NCBI RefSeq assembly: GCF_009695775.1
Contig: NZ_VUNG01000001.1
Location: 176,844 to 240,843, forward strand
DNA length: 64,000 nucleotides
Direction: 5' to 3'
Source: Hallella mizrahii
GTDB taxonomy: Bacteria; Bacteroidota; Bacteroidia; Bacteroidales; Bacteroidaceae
In this document: positions 28,701 to 36,548 of the stretch, piece after piece
How positions within the stretch are numbered: position 1 is the first letter of the stretch
How the letters are laid out: every line of letters begins with the position of its first letter
The notes under the pieces: generated by a model
Seen by the model: the letters and a program-made list of their open reading frames with translations, nothing else
Database searches by the model: none
What the model was told of the DNA's origin: nothing
Position numbers and translations under genes: made by a program

Positions 28701-28991
28701 TCCGCGCACGGCAATCTCACGGTCCTTATAACCAACATAACTAACAACGAGAGTAGCATTGGCAGGAGCGTCAAGATTGAAATTACCGTCGAGATCGGTC
28801 ACGGTACCACCCTGTCCACCTTTAATCTTAATGGTGGCTCCAGTAAGCGGTTCACCCTGATCGTCTACGATCTGGCCTTTCACCTTAATCGTCTGTGATT
28901 GTGACACGGCAGCCTGTAACGGCATCGGGAAGGTGGACAAGCCACCCATCGCACCCAAGCATAGCATCACTGAGAAGAGTTGTTTCTTCAT
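25794..28991 (-). CDS. SusC/RagA-family TonB-dependent transporter
   Basis: A 1,065-residue outer-membrane importer. After the signal peptide comes a carboxypeptidase-D-like domain (about 35-110, VKGQIVDDQGEPLTGATIKI and VSYVGYKDREI), then the SusC signature with TonB box (LDQVVVVGYGTQKKADLTGS, about 112-132), the plug (about 132-240, VPGVQITTDGQPGADPSVRI and PLYVVDGVP) and a 22-strand barrel ending in CGLHFSF. The C-terminal Phe is typical for barrel insertion. No extra N-terminal STN/sigma-interaction domain is present, so regulation is probably by an external hybrid two-component sensor not in the window. The ExbBD-TonB operon downstream could energise it. Confidence 0.96.
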   Translation of the reverse strand: MKKQLFSVMLCLGAMGGLSTFPMPLQAAVSQSQTIKVKGQIVDDQGEPLTGATIKIKGGQGGTVTDLDGNFNLDAPANATLVVSYVGYKDREIAVRGRALIDKIQMTTDDRVLDQVVVVGYGTQKKADLTGSVAVVNADQLKKVSNSNISTMLEGKVPGVQITTDGQPGADPSVRIRGISTFGSSAPLYVVDGVPMGTTIRDFSANDIESIQILKDAAAGAIYGSRAGNGVVIITTKHGRKDQPLKVDYSGYFGVDKISKGVYDLMDADQYSNYIGQACANSGTTLPSGYKLGEDGKYHFQDATNTDWFDEVFKTGIRQNHNVNLSGGGANNTYNIALDYFNQKGTIEGAGPDYQRYTARVNNSMDTKFIKFQTSVVYSHSKQNNMAISNASEYVQGLYGDVTNVLRGTLLMQPTIKAYDPSTWVLDDKVGSASGYNYDAYGYGVYNDLVHGDISASNPLLVNNLLKRNTLVDRFVGTGSADVDLLKMLGVDTKTQHLNYKINLSYSKTHAQDFTWIPSWIQSNRVYLAKTNEKLTKGTRTYADALMENTLTYDGHIGKHNINFVAGTAYQEENTNTLTAWGNEFSEPYFLQIQNAKTRDANSFEYKHAIMSYFGRLNYNYDEKYLLSAIVRRDGSSRLSKDKRWSTFPSVSLGWRIDKEKFFPVSKDIINLLKLRASYGEIGIDNVGDYAIQTTMDRNNMSYSFGNNIVYGSAISTFVNQNLEWERRITKNIGLDIAMFGNRLEFTAEWFKNRSKNLLYGVPVPENAGVSNTSVTMNAATLDNSGWEFSGTYRNNDHPLKYQISANLSTLKNKVVQLGFSKDAYISGNYITELGKEIGKFYGYVYEGIARTQADLDNHATQQGANVGDCLYKDVSGPDGKPDGKIDENDRVVLGSGMPKVNFGISAHLEYKGFDLSVSTFGALGYHVTDDIYNSLNSCYGWGNKDVAMGDANREDGKTYLSNVPRTYATNNAQQAWNDLFSSRKIQNAAYWKIANVELGYNMPDKWFGGYVNSVRVYVSAQNLYTFTGYHGYNVDYAGGVWTPGYNFCSFPTPRTFMCGLHFSF

Positions 28992-29036
28992 TGTAGTAAT
29001 AATTAGGTTTATTATTGATGTTTACGTTTCTGTGCC

Positions 29037-29044
29037 CAAAATTA
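29037..29044 (-). promoter_or_regulatory. Promoter -7 box of susC
   Basis: On the minus strand TAATTTTG (29,044-29,037), 46 bases before the ATG, fits TAnnTTTG. No good -33 box is seen at 19-23 bases, as expected for a promoter that needs an activator. Confidence 0.45.
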
Positions 29045-29064
29045 GAAAAAGTGTATTAAAACAC

Positions 29065-29176
29065 GGTGGACAAAACGCAAAACAAGTTGGACAAACGTCT
29101 TTTTGGGGTAAAAAATAAGGTTTAGAGGGTAGTATTTGGCAAATATCCACTTCTACCATCGATTGATTTGTCCACC
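29065..29176 (-). promoter_or_regulatory. Candidate activator-binding repeats upstream of susC
   Basis: GGTGGACAAA (29,065-29,074) and GTTGGACAAA (29,086-29,095) are direct repeats exactly 21 bp apart, two helical turns, and end about 20-50 bases before the susC -7 box. An inverted copy, TTTGTCCACC, lies at 29,167-29,176. This layout fits a dimeric activator of polysaccharide-locus type; no regulator gene is in the window. Confidence 0.5.
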
Positions 29177-29225
29177 TAATAAAAGAATAAATATAGCCCT
29201 GCAAAGGGAAATCAATGGTGACATC

Positions 29226-29352
29226 GTAGGGGCGGCCCACCGTGACCGCCCTAACACACTTGGCGGTAATACTAATATATGCCTGATGCTACAAATTGCA
29301 AATTTAATATTTGTTCTGCGGGGTTAGGGCGGTCACGGCGGGCCGCCCCTAC
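29226..29352. mobile_element. 127-bp MITE-like palindromic element
   Basis: The 30-base ends 29,226-29,255 and 29,323-29,352 are inverted copies with one mismatch (core GTAGGGGCGGCCC, then CCGTGACCGCCCTAAC). The centre is AT-rich and codes for nothing. GC content is sharply higher than the flanks. Confidence 0.6.
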
Positions 29353-29376
29353 GCATCAACGTAATGGTATGGTCAT

Positions 29377-29439
29377 CCCCTCCCCTTGGGGAGGGTTAGG
29401 AAAGGGCTCTTCCCTCCCCTTGGTGAGGGTTAGGGTTGG
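29377..29439. repeat. G/C-rich palindromic repeat pair
   Basis: CCCCTCCCCTTGGGGAGGG (29,377-29,395) plus TTAGG, followed by a second degenerate copy CCCTCCCCTTGGTGAGGG at about 29,412-29,429 plus TTAGGGTTGGGCTC. The same type of palindrome occurs at 20,149-20,169. It resembles repetitive extragenic palindromes. Confidence 0.6.
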
Positions 29440-29453
29440 GCTCTACAAAAAAA

Positions 29454-29477
29454 AGGCTCCACGAAACCGTGGAGCCT
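29454..29477 (-). terminator. Terminator of the exbB-tonB-TPR operon
   Basis: AGGCTCCACG (29,454-29,463), loop AAAC, CGTGGAGCCT (29,468-29,477): perfect 10-bp stem, preceded on the plus strand by eight A, which reads as a U-tract after the hairpin on the minus strand. Confidence 0.9.
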
Positions 29478-29512
29478 ATATAGAATAAATAGAATTTACT
29501 AACCAATAGCTA

Positions 29513-30967
29513 TTATTTGAGTGCAGCTACCTGCTTGGCTGTCTCGTTCTCTGGATCGACAACGAGGAGCTTCTTAGCCCACACTTTAGCACCTGCCGTG
29601 TTCTTCTTGACATTGTAGTCATAGACCAACATATAGAGATAAGCTTGCTTAAGCATTGCTTTCTCGCTGCTGCTCAGCTCAGCCTTCTCCTCAAGACTGG
29701 AGGAAAGTGCCTCGTAGTAAGGCTTGGCAAGACCAGCCTTGCTGTCAGGATCGAGGTTGGCGTTAATCTGACCACGCATGTAGTTGCAGTAGTTCTTGTA
29801 GTTGGGGAACAATTCCATGATTTTGGCATAAACCTCATCAGCCTTCTTGAAAGCAGAAGCAGCAGCAGCTTTGTCACCGGCAGCAGCCTTCTTGGAAGCA
29901 TAATCGGTATAGAGACCTGCCATGGTATCATAGTCGTCCATCGTCGGCTTGTCCTTGGCGTCGATAGACTTCTCGAGGTAAGCTACAGAATTGTTGAAAT
30001 CACCCTTCTCCTTATAGACATCAGAGAGGTTCTTCAAAAGCACAGACTTGGAAGCGATGGCATTGCTGTCAACAGCTAAATCCTCAACAGCCTTGTTGTA
30101 AGCGGTAATTGCCTCGTCATAGCGCTTTGCGAGAGAGAGAGCCTTGCCGTAGTAGCCGTAGTCGTCAGCAGTGATATGAGCACTGTCACTCTTGTTGAAC
30201 AAACGGTCGGCATAGTCCAATGCATTCTGGGAATCACTCAGGTTGGTATAGTTCCAGAAGACAAGACGATTCCAACCGGCACGGCGTGGGTCCTTGGTCA
30301 GACCAGCCTTCGCAACATCGATACTCTTCTGAGAGTTGCCAAGCAAAAACTCTGTCATTGCATAACGAGTGATGTCTTCATCCTCCATGGAAGCAATGTT
30401 CTGTACTTTGTTGAAGTAAGACTCAGCCTTCTGGAAGTGATTAGGCACGGAAGAGAAATAATAGATACGGCCAGCCAAAGCGTCAACAGGATAATCAGGA
30501 CGCTGCTTACGAAGATCCTCAAGGTTGCTCACGGCATCCTCTGGGCTACGGCCACGGAGAATCATAGCATACTTGTAGTAGCCCTCAGGATCCTTCGGGT
30601 CGAAATACTTGGCCTGCTGATAATTCTCAGCGGCAGCACCGGCATCGTCCTTGGTGACTGCAATATCACCTTGCAACAGGAAAGCCTTGGCATACTTAGG
30701 ATTGCGGGCCAATGCATACTTGGCAAAAGCGGCAGCATTAGCGGTATCCTTCTGAGCCAAGAACACCTTACCAAGAGCAACAAGCACCTCAGGATTCTTC
30801 TTGTTGGCCTTGTAGAGTTGCTTGACCTGATCGTTGTAATCAGCACCTTTGGCCAAGATGACCTTTGTGCCTTGCTCAATAATCGATTTGTTGTCGTTCT
30901 GAGCGAAAGTAGGCACTGACGAACCAAGCATCAGCGCACCAATCAATAAATATTTATAAGCCTTCAT
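29513..30967 (-). CDS. Secreted tetratricopeptide-repeat protein
   Basis: A 484-residue periplasmic protein with signal peptide MKAYKYLLIGALMLGSSVPTFA. At least five TPR-like helical pairs are visible (PEVLVALGKVFLAQKDTANA, PKYAKAFLLQGDIAVTKDDA, DDYGYYGKALSLAKRYDEAI, KNLSDVYKEKGDFNNSVAYL). An Ala/Lys-rich stretch (YASKKAAAGDKAAAASAFKK) sits near residue 365. It is the last gene of the exbB-exbD-exbD-tonB-pstS operon (79 bp after pstS-like) and is followed by a strong terminator. The conserved linkage suggests a scaffold for the TonB motor or its periplasmic part; the biochemical role is unknown. Confidence 0.85.
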   Translation of the reverse strand: MKAYKYLLIGALMLGSSVPTFAQNDNKSIIEQGTKVILAKGADYNDQVKQLYKANKKNPEVLVALGKVFLAQKDTANAAAFAKYALARNPKYAKAFLLQGDIAVTKDDAGAAAENYQQAKYFDPKDPEGYYKYAMILRGRSPEDAVSNLEDLRKQRPDYPVDALAGRIYYFSSVPNHFQKAESYFNKVQNIASMEDEDITRYAMTEFLLGNSQKSIDVAKAGLTKDPRRAGWNRLVFWNYTNLSDSQNALDYADRLFNKSDSAHITADDYGYYGKALSLAKRYDEAITAYNKAVEDLAVDSNAIASKSVLLKNLSDVYKEKGDFNNSVAYLEKSIDAKDKPTMDDYDTMAGLYTDYASKKAAAGDKAAAASAFKKADEVYAKIMELFPNYKNYCNYMRGQINANLDPDSKAGLAKPYYEALSSSLEEKAELSSSEKAMLKQAYLYMLVYDYNVKKNTAGAKVWAKKLLVVDPENETAKQVAALK

Positions 30968-31046
30968 AATTCTACTGTTTAAAAGAGTTCTATTATGTTT
31001 ATGAATACTTTAATGCAAAGACGAGCCAAAAAGTGAAATGTTTCTG

Positions 31047-32009
31047 TTATTGATTAACATTAACATCTCTTACATTGATATTGCCAAGAACCGGAAGCAA
31101 ACCGGCACGCATGACAATGCGCTGACCCTTCGGACCCTCGATGAAATGTGCGAATCCCCATGGCAAGCCCTGACGGGGATCATTAAGCAAAGCATAGATA
31201 GTCCGCACCAATGGATACTCACCACTATAGATATAGTATTGATAGGGTTTGCGACCACTCGTGGGAGTAGCGGGATGGATCAGACTCACGCTCATCACAC
31301 GGATGTTGCGGTTGAACGTAAGATTAGTACTGTCGCCTTTGTCGTTGAGCCAGTTGTTACCAATAATGCCAATAGCGTCACGATGTTGCTCAACATATTT
31401 GATCACATCGGCGGTCTTCTTCACTGCTGCCACGTTCTTGTTGAGAATGGCATGACCGCCAAGTATGGAATCTTCTACATAATGAACGGTACTTGACTTG
31501 GGATTGTCAAATACGACAGTGATAGGCTCGTGGGAGCCATCCTTGAAGATGTCACTCCACTTCGTTGCCTTGCCGTTCATGATATCACGGATGTTCTGAA
31601 CTGAAAGCAAGGTATCACGGCAATCCTTGTGGCAGATGAAGGCCAAAGCATCATATGCCAACTTGATAGCTACAGGACGATAGTTCTGAGCCTGCAAGCT
31701 CTTTAACTCGGAGGGAGTGAAATTGCGCGCCGTGAATGCCAGCCAAGACTTGCCACTGAGTACGCGATTGATGGCATCGCTCTCGTTGGTGTAGATGGGC
31801 TTTACCTTGGCTTGAGGATAATCATGCTCAAAGACGAAGCGCTCGTCTTCGATAATGGGACTAAAACTCTCATCAGAGACGAAACTGATCGTCCCTGATG
31901 AGTAAGTATCTGTCCGCCCGTCTTTTCCCTTCTTGCTGTTGCCGCAAGCAGAGAGAAGACAGACAGAAAGTGCTAATCCTACAAAAAAGTAAGATGTTAT
32001 TTTCTTCAT
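31047..32009 (-). CDS. PstS-like substrate-binding lipoprotein
   Basis: A 320-residue lipoprotein (MKKITSYFFVGLALSVCLLSAC) of the PBP-like superfamily 2 family that includes PstS. ISFVSDESFSPIIEDERFVFEH, DAINRVLSGKSWLAFTARNF and IKLAYDALAFICHKD match the phosphate-binding-protein fold, and GKPY-like segments are kept near the end (YYIYSGEYPLVRTIYALLND). It starts 8 bp after tonB in the same operon, and no pstCAB genes are near. Such TonB-linked PstS homologues probably work with the outer-membrane uptake motor rather than with an ABC transporter; the ligand cannot be read from the sequence. Confidence 0.85.
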   Translation of the reverse strand: MKKITSYFFVGLALSVCLLSACGNSKKGKDGRTDTYSSGTISFVSDESFSPIIEDERFVFEHDYPQAKVKPIYTNESDAINRVLSGKSWLAFTARNFTPSELKSLQAQNYRPVAIKLAYDALAFICHKDCRDTLLSVQNIRDIMNGKATKWSDIFKDGSHEPITVVFDNPKSSTVHYVEDSILGGHAILNKNVAAVKKTADVIKYVEQHRDAIGIIGNNWLNDKGDSTNLTFNRNIRVMSVSLIHPATPTSGRKPYQYYIYSGEYPLVRTIYALLNDPRQGLPWGFAHFIEGPKGQRIVMRAGLLPVLGNINVRDVNVNQ

Positions 32010-32017
32010 ATAAACTT

Positions 32018-32869
32018 TTACTGCAATCTGAAAGATACAGGTACGTTATACTTCACACGAACAGCAGAACCGTTCTGCTTACCAGGAATCCAGTGCGGCA
32101 TAGAACGAACCACGCGCATGGCCTCGCGGTCAAGAGAGGGGTCTACGGAACGCGCTACCTTCACGTCAGTGATAGAACCGTCGCGCTCAACAACGAAAGA
32201 AACGACGACACGACCCTGAACACCATTCTCCTGAGCTACGACAGGATACTTGATGTTTTCGCTGAGGTACTTCATCAAAGCAGAAGGACCACCAGGGAAG
32301 GAAGGCATCTGCTCCACAACCTCGAAGACCTTGTTCTCTACTTCAGGCTTTTCCTCAGCAGGCTTGACAGGCTCATCGGCCACACGCTGTGTGACTTTCA
32401 GAATCTCACCATTGTCGCTGTTACCTTTCACGTCAAGAGCACCGATAGCAGTGTTGGTCTGCATCAACTCGGCCTGTGTCTTCATCTCCTCCTCGGGCTT
32501 CACCTCGTTATCTTTCTTGATGACAGGTGCCGTGAACTTGATAGAAGACTTAACCTCCTTGACAACCTCTTTCTTCTCAGGCTCTACTATTTCCTTACGC
32601 TTCACTTCAGCCTTCTTCTGCTTGGGCTGATTGAGAGCGGAAAGCTCGGTGACGGCCTCATTCTTGGCATGGGCAGCCTGATACTTGTCGTAAGCAGACT
32701 TGGCCACATAAACACCAACCAAAAGGGCGGCCAGCACCGCAATCACAATGATTGAGTAGACGTTTCTCTTGGGAGTACCCTTACGAAGCTTGTAGGCTCC
32801 GTATTCATGGTTTCTTCCCTCAAAGATAAGATCGACCCAACCATTGGTTGTTAAATCAATATTTGCCAT
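32018..32869 (-). CDS. tonB: TonB-family energy transducer
   Basis: A 283-residue TonB protein. A single transmembrane helix (about residues 38-57, VYSIIVIAVLAALLVGVYVA) is followed by a Lys/Glu-Pro-rich periplasmic linker (about 70-180) and the C-terminal TonB domain (about 200-283: MPSFPGGPSALMKYLSENIK, PVVAQENGVQGRVVVSFVVE, DGSITDVKVARSVDPSLDRE, AMRVVRSMPHWIPGKQNG). The N-terminus WVDLIFEGRNHEYGAYKLRK is the usual Bacteroidota form. Encoded directly after two exbD genes, it transmits proton-motive force to SusC-type transporters. Confidence 0.95.
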   Translation of the reverse strand: MANIDLTTNGWVDLIFEGRNHEYGAYKLRKGTPKRNVYSIIVIAVLAALLVGVYVAKSAYDKYQAAHAKNEAVTELSALNQPKQKKAEVKRKEIVEPEKKEVVKEVKSSIKFTAPVIKKDNEVKPEEEMKTQAELMQTNTAIGALDVKGNSDNGEILKVTQRVADEPVKPAEEKPEVENKVFEVVEQMPSFPGGPSALMKYLSENIKYPVVAQENGVQGRVVVSFVVERDGSITDVKVARSVDPSLDREAMRVVRSMPHWIPGKQNGSAVRVKYNVPVSFRLQ

Positions 32870-32900
32870 TTTTTCACTTTTTAATCGTTACTGAATGTGC

Positions 32901-33560
32901 TTAAAACTTCACATTGTTCTTCTTCAGAAGTTCAATGTCCTGAGGATTAAGCTTATCGATCACATACTTACCAATGCTGCAGATCTGCATCTCATCGAGA
33001 GCGTCTACCAGATTCTTGTAATTAGAGTCATCGGTAGCCTTGATAATCACGGTCATGGTACTGATCCGCTTATCAGGAAGGATACCGGCTTTGATCTGGG
33101 CAAGCTTCTGGTCGTAGATGCTGTCAGGCATCTTCTTTCCTTTGCTTTCCATATCTTGGCGCTGCTTGTCAAGAGCCACCTTTGCCTTCATCACGTCCTG
33201 AACAGGATAGGTTCCATCCTCCGTAACGTGATTGTACAGCACTGAGCGGATACCTTTGGTGCCCCATGTTGTCTTCTTCAGGCAAGTGGGATCCTCAGGC
33301 TTTACCTGACCAGCCACATAATAGATCTGATTGTCAGCGGCACAATAGATCGTAATGGTATACGATGCCTTTGTGACACTCTTGTCCTGATCTTGAATGT
33401 TCTTATCGTTACTCGGCATACTCAATTCCATCGTCTGGGGTTTAGCCAGAGAGGTACAAAGCATGAAGAACGTAATAAGAAGCATCATCATGTCAACCAT
33501 AGGAGTGAAGTCCACACGGACATTCATCTTCTTTTGCTTGCTTTTTCCTTGCTTTGCCAT
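32901..33560 (-). CDS. exbD: ExbD/TolR-family biopolymer transport protein (second copy)
   Basis: A 219-residue inner-membrane protein with one N-terminal transmembrane helix (MVDMMMLLITFFMLCTSLA) that contains the proton-channel Asp (VDFTPMVDMMMLL). The periplasmic part is longer than in E. coli ExbD and holds a middle insertion (about 100-150). The C-terminal MTVIIKATDDSNYKNLVDALDEMQ is the ExbD fold. It starts 3 bp after the stop of the first exbD. The pair of unequal ExbD proteins is typical of Bacteroidota TonB motors. Confidence 0.93.
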   Translation of the reverse strand: MAKQGKSKQKKMNVRVDFTPMVDMMMLLITFFMLCTSLAKPQTMELSMPSNDKNIQDQDKSVTKASYTITIYCAADNQIYYVAGQVKPEDPTCLKKTTWGTKGIRSVLYNHVTEDGTYPVQDVMKAKVALDKQRQDMESKGKKMPDSIYDQKLAQIKAGILPDKRISTMTVIIKATDDSNYKNLVDALDEMQICSIGKYVIDKLNPQDIELLKKNNVKF

Positions 33561-33563
33561 TTA

Positions 33564-34190
33564 TTAGTCCTCCTGTTTCTTATATTGAGTAATCAGGTAG
33601 TAACGGTTCTCGTTCATGTCCTGAAGCTCGCTCATGATCTTCTTCACGATGCGGTAAGGAGTCTTCTCGTCAGCCTTGATAGCGATCTTGGCATCAGGGT
33701 TGGTGTTCTTGGCTGCCTTTACCCAAATCTGGAATTCGCTCATAGCGGCATCACCTGTCTTGCCGGGAACAGAGTCTGTAGGAATACCATACTTTTTGAT
33801 GGCAACAGGCATTTCTGTCTTCGGCAGGGCCAAGTAGCCCTTCAGGTCATTCATTGGAACGCCCCACATAGGATCGTTGAGGAACTTCTTCTCCTCAGCG
33901 GGTGAGAGCGACAAGCCAAACTGACCGGCCACATCCTCAAGAGTGGTCTGGACATCGGTCGTCTTGTCCATGCTCATGAATATCTTACCGTCATTGCTGA
34001 CCAAGATATTCAGGACGTTCTTCTCTGGAACTTTGATTTCAGACACTGAGCCAGGCGTGTTGACCTTCACGGGCTCCTGCTTCACGAACGTAGACGTCAA
34101 CATGAAGAAGGTAAGCAGAAGGACCATCACGTCAGACATAGGTGTCATGTCTATCCAGACGTCTTTCTTAGCTATTTTTACTTTACCCAT
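33564..34190 (-). CDS. exbD: ExbD/TolR-family biopolymer transport protein (first copy)
   Basis: A 208-residue inner-membrane protein. The single helix follows WIDMTPMSDVMVLLLTFFML, with Asp in the channel position. The C-terminal KIAIKADEKTPYRIVKKIMS segment is the periplasmic ExbD domain. It begins 29 bp after exbB. The two exbD copies share the same plan but only limited identity, which suggests hetero-dimers within the ExbB pentamer; that is inference. Confidence 0.93.
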   Translation of the reverse strand: MGKVKIAKKDVWIDMTPMSDVMVLLLTFFMLTSTFVKQEPVKVNTPGSVSEIKVPEKNVLNILVSNDGKIFMSMDKTTDVQTTLEDVAGQFGLSLSPAEEKKFLNDPMWGVPMNDLKGYLALPKTEMPVAIKKYGIPTDSVPGKTGDAAMSEFQIWVKAAKNTNPDAKIAIKADEKTPYRIVKKIMSELQDMNENRYYLITQYKKQED

Positions 34191-34219
34191 AATGATAAAA
34201 TTTTAAAGGGTTAGTAAAA

Positions 34220-35065
34220 TTAAGCCTCGTCTGTGTGGTTAGCTTCGTATGTCTGAGCGATTGTGTAACCTACTTCGTCGAGTGCGTATGTCAGCTTATC
34301 GATCTTGTTGGTGAAGAAGTTATAAGAAATAACAGCGCACCAAGAAGTTGCGATACCGAAGGCCGTGTTCACAAGGGCCTCAGAAATACCAGTTGACAGG
34401 GCGAGAGAGTCACCACCACCACCGGCAGCCAGAGCCTGGAATGAACGGATCATACCGGTCACAGTACCAAGCAGTCCGGTAAGGGTACCCAGTGTAACGA
34501 TCGTTGCGATGATCGGGAGGTTCATCTGCAGAGTAGGCATTTCAAGCTGAGTAGCCTCCTCGTGAGCCTGCTGGATCTTAGCAACCTTCTGGCTCTTCTT
34601 CAGTGTTGCGTTAGCACCGCTCTCCATATCCTTGTAAGCGTGAAGAGAAGCAAGAACAACGTTTGCAACAGAACCGCGCATCTCGTTGCAGAGCTTTTCA
34701 GCCTTGTCGAAGTCGTTTGCCTTCAGGGCTGCCTTGATGTTAGCCACGAACTTGGTAAGGTTCTTCTTACCGAAAGCGGTCTTCAAAGCCAACCAGCGCT
34801 CTACTGTGAGGCAGAGAACGGTGAGCAACAGTGTGTGGATCACAGGCACCACATAACCACCCTTGAAGATAGTACCGAGGATGTTGACAGGAGCATTTGC
34901 GTTGTCGCCACCCTGGAAGTTGTCGCCGTTACCAAGAACGAGATTGAAGATGCAAAGAGCTGCGATGAAGCACAATACAATGATCCAGAACGCACCTCTG
35001 ATACCAGTGAAGCCCTGAGACTTCTTTGCAGCTGCTGGAGCTGCCACCTTTTGTGATGTTGCCAT
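34220..35065 (-). CDS. exbB: ExbB/MotA/TolQ-family proton channel
   Basis: A 281-residue inner-membrane protein. Helices are visible at about residues 25-45 (AFWIIVLCFIAALCIFNLVL), 75-95 (VVPVIHTLLLTVLCLTVERW), 175-200 (LPIIATIVTLGTLTGLLGTV) and 215-245 (GISEALVNTAFGIATSWCAV), with the conserved LGLLGTVTGMI and ALVNTAFGI segments of the channel. It heads the operon exbB-exbD-exbD-tonB-pstS-TPR. A -7 box lies about 115 bases upstream, which leaves a long leader. Confidence 0.95.
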   Translation of the reverse strand: MATSQKVAAPAAAKKSQGFTGIRGAFWIIVLCFIAALCIFNLVLGNGDNFQGGDNANAPVNILGTIFKGGYVVPVIHTLLLTVLCLTVERWLALKTAFGKKNLTKFVANIKAALKANDFDKAEKLCNEMRGSVANVVLASLHAYKDMESGANATLKKSQKVAKIQQAHEEATQLEMPTLQMNLPIIATIVTLGTLTGLLGTVTGMIRSFQALAAGGGGDSLALSTGISEALVNTAFGIATSWCAVISYNFFTNKIDKLTYALDEVGYTIAQTYEANHTDEA

Positions 35066-35178
35066 AATTTTGAATAATTTTTTGGTTTATAGTAAATTTA
35101 AGTTGTTATTTGTCTATTTCTCGCCGCACAAAAGCCACGCATTTGCGCTTTGTTCCGCCTTTACAGCAGAATCCACAC

Positions 35179-35187
35179 GCAAAGATA
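35179..35187 (-). promoter_or_regulatory. Promoter -7 box of the exbB operon
   Basis: On the minus strand TATCTTTGC (35,187-35,179) fits TAnnTTTG; the start codon is 114 bases downstream. The -33 box is unclear. Confidence 0.5.
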
Positions 35188-35235
35188 GCAATTTATGCTT
35201 GACTACGTGAGTTTTTCTTGTTGTTTAACAAATTT

Positions 35236-36429
35236 TTATTTCAAGCGGGCGGTTACTTCTTTTATCCTGCGCATGGCTTCCTTGATATTGTCGTCGCTTG
35301 TGGCATAGCTCATGCGGAAGCAGTCGGGATCGCCAAACGCATCACCTCCGACTGTGGCGACATGACCTTCTTGAAGGAGATACATGGCAAAATCTGTGGA
35401 GTTGCTGATAACGGTCTTGCCATCGCTCTTACCAAAGAAGCTGGAGCACTTGGGGAAGAGGTAGAACGCGCCCTCGGGAACGTTGACTTCCAGTCCCGGT
35501 ATCTCACGAGCCAGAGCGACGATAAGATCGCGACGCTTCTCAAATGCCTTACGCATTTCCTCGACACACTCCTGACTGCTCTGGTAAGCTGCGAGCGCTG
35601 CCATCTGACTGACATCGCAAGTGCCGCTGGTGTACTGACCCTGCAACTTGTTGATGCCCTTGACAATCCACTCGGGAGCTGCGACCCAGCCCAGACGCCA
35701 GCCGGTCATAGCATATGCCTTGCTAACACCGTTGCAGATGATGGTGCGCTCCTTCATGCCGGGATAAGAGGCAATGCTGGCACTCTTGCCTATATAATTA
35801 ATGTGTTCATAGATCTCGTCGGAGAGAACAAACAGATCTTCATGAGACAAGACGACCTTTGCCAGTTCGTTGAGCTCTTCCTGAGAGTAAACACTACCGG
35901 TCGGGTTGCTGGGGGAACAGAGTATGAGCATCTTGGTCTTAGGAGTGATCGCCTCCTCCAACTGCTTGGCCGTAATACGGAAGTTCTGCTCGAAGCTGGC
36001 ACGAATGATTACCGGTGTACCTCCTGCCAACTTCACCATTTGGGGATAGCTGACCCAGTATGGTGCTGGGATGATGACTTCGTCGCCTGGATTGACCAAA
36101 GCCAAGATCGAATTGCAGACACCTTGCTTGCCACCCGTACCAACAATGATCTCCTTATTATTGTACTGGAGATGATTCTCCTTGTCGAGCTTGTCAGAGA
36201 TAGCGTTTCTCAGAGCCAGATAACCCGGCACCGGAGAATATTTGGAGTAGTTGTCATCGATAGCCTTCTTACCGGCATCCTTGATATGCTCCGGAGTATT
36301 GAAGTCCGGTTCACCCACGCTCATGTTGATAACGTCGATGCCCTGAGCCTTCATCTCATTGCTTTTCTGAGACATAGCCAACGTGGCAGAAGGTGCCAAT
36401 CGATTCAGACGGTCTGATAATTGTGCCAT
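35236..36429 (-). CDS. aspC: Aspartate aminotransferase-type PLP enzyme
   Basis: A 397-residue class I aminotransferase. NMSVGEPDFNTPEHI, KYSPVPGYLALR, NPTGSVYSQEEL and LSDEIYEHI are fold-type I hallmarks; the PLP lysine is in GVSKAYAMTGWRLGWVA. YATSDDNIKEAMRRI closes the small domain. The Ib-subgroup sequence suggests aspartate:2-oxoglutarate transamination, but other amino acids are possible. It is transcribed alone, with a -7 box (TACTTTTGC, minus strand 36,465-36,457) just upstream. Confidence 0.92.
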   Translation of the reverse strand: MAQLSDRLNRLAPSATLAMSQKSNEMKAQGIDVINMSVGEPDFNTPEHIKDAGKKAIDDNYSKYSPVPGYLALRNAISDKLDKENHLQYNNKEIIVGTGGKQGVCNSILALVNPGDEVIIPAPYWVSYPQMVKLAGGTPVIIRASFEQNFRITAKQLEEAITPKTKMLILCSPSNPTGSVYSQEELNELAKVVLSHEDLFVLSDEIYEHINYIGKSASIASYPGMKERTIICNGVSKAYAMTGWRLGWVAAPEWIVKGINKLQGQYTSGTCDVSQMAALAAYQSSQECVEEMRKAFEKRRDLIVALAREIPGLEVNVPEGAFYLFPKCSSFFGKSDGKTVISNSTDFAMYLLQEGHVATVGGDAFGDPDCFRMSYATSDDNIKEAMRRIKEVTARLK

Positions 36430-36456
36430 AGTGATTTCTTTAATATGATTTCATTT

Positions 36457-36465
36457 GCAAAAGTA
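36457..36465 (-). promoter_or_regulatory. Promoter -7 box of aspC
   Basis: TACTTTTGC on the minus strand, 27 bases before the start codon; no strong -33 TTG. Confidence 0.4.
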
Positions 36466-36548
36466 AGCATTTTATTCGTTATAACGAAAGAAACACGCTT
36501 TTTATTTTCAAATTGAAATAATAATGTTACAATAGTATTATCTACACA

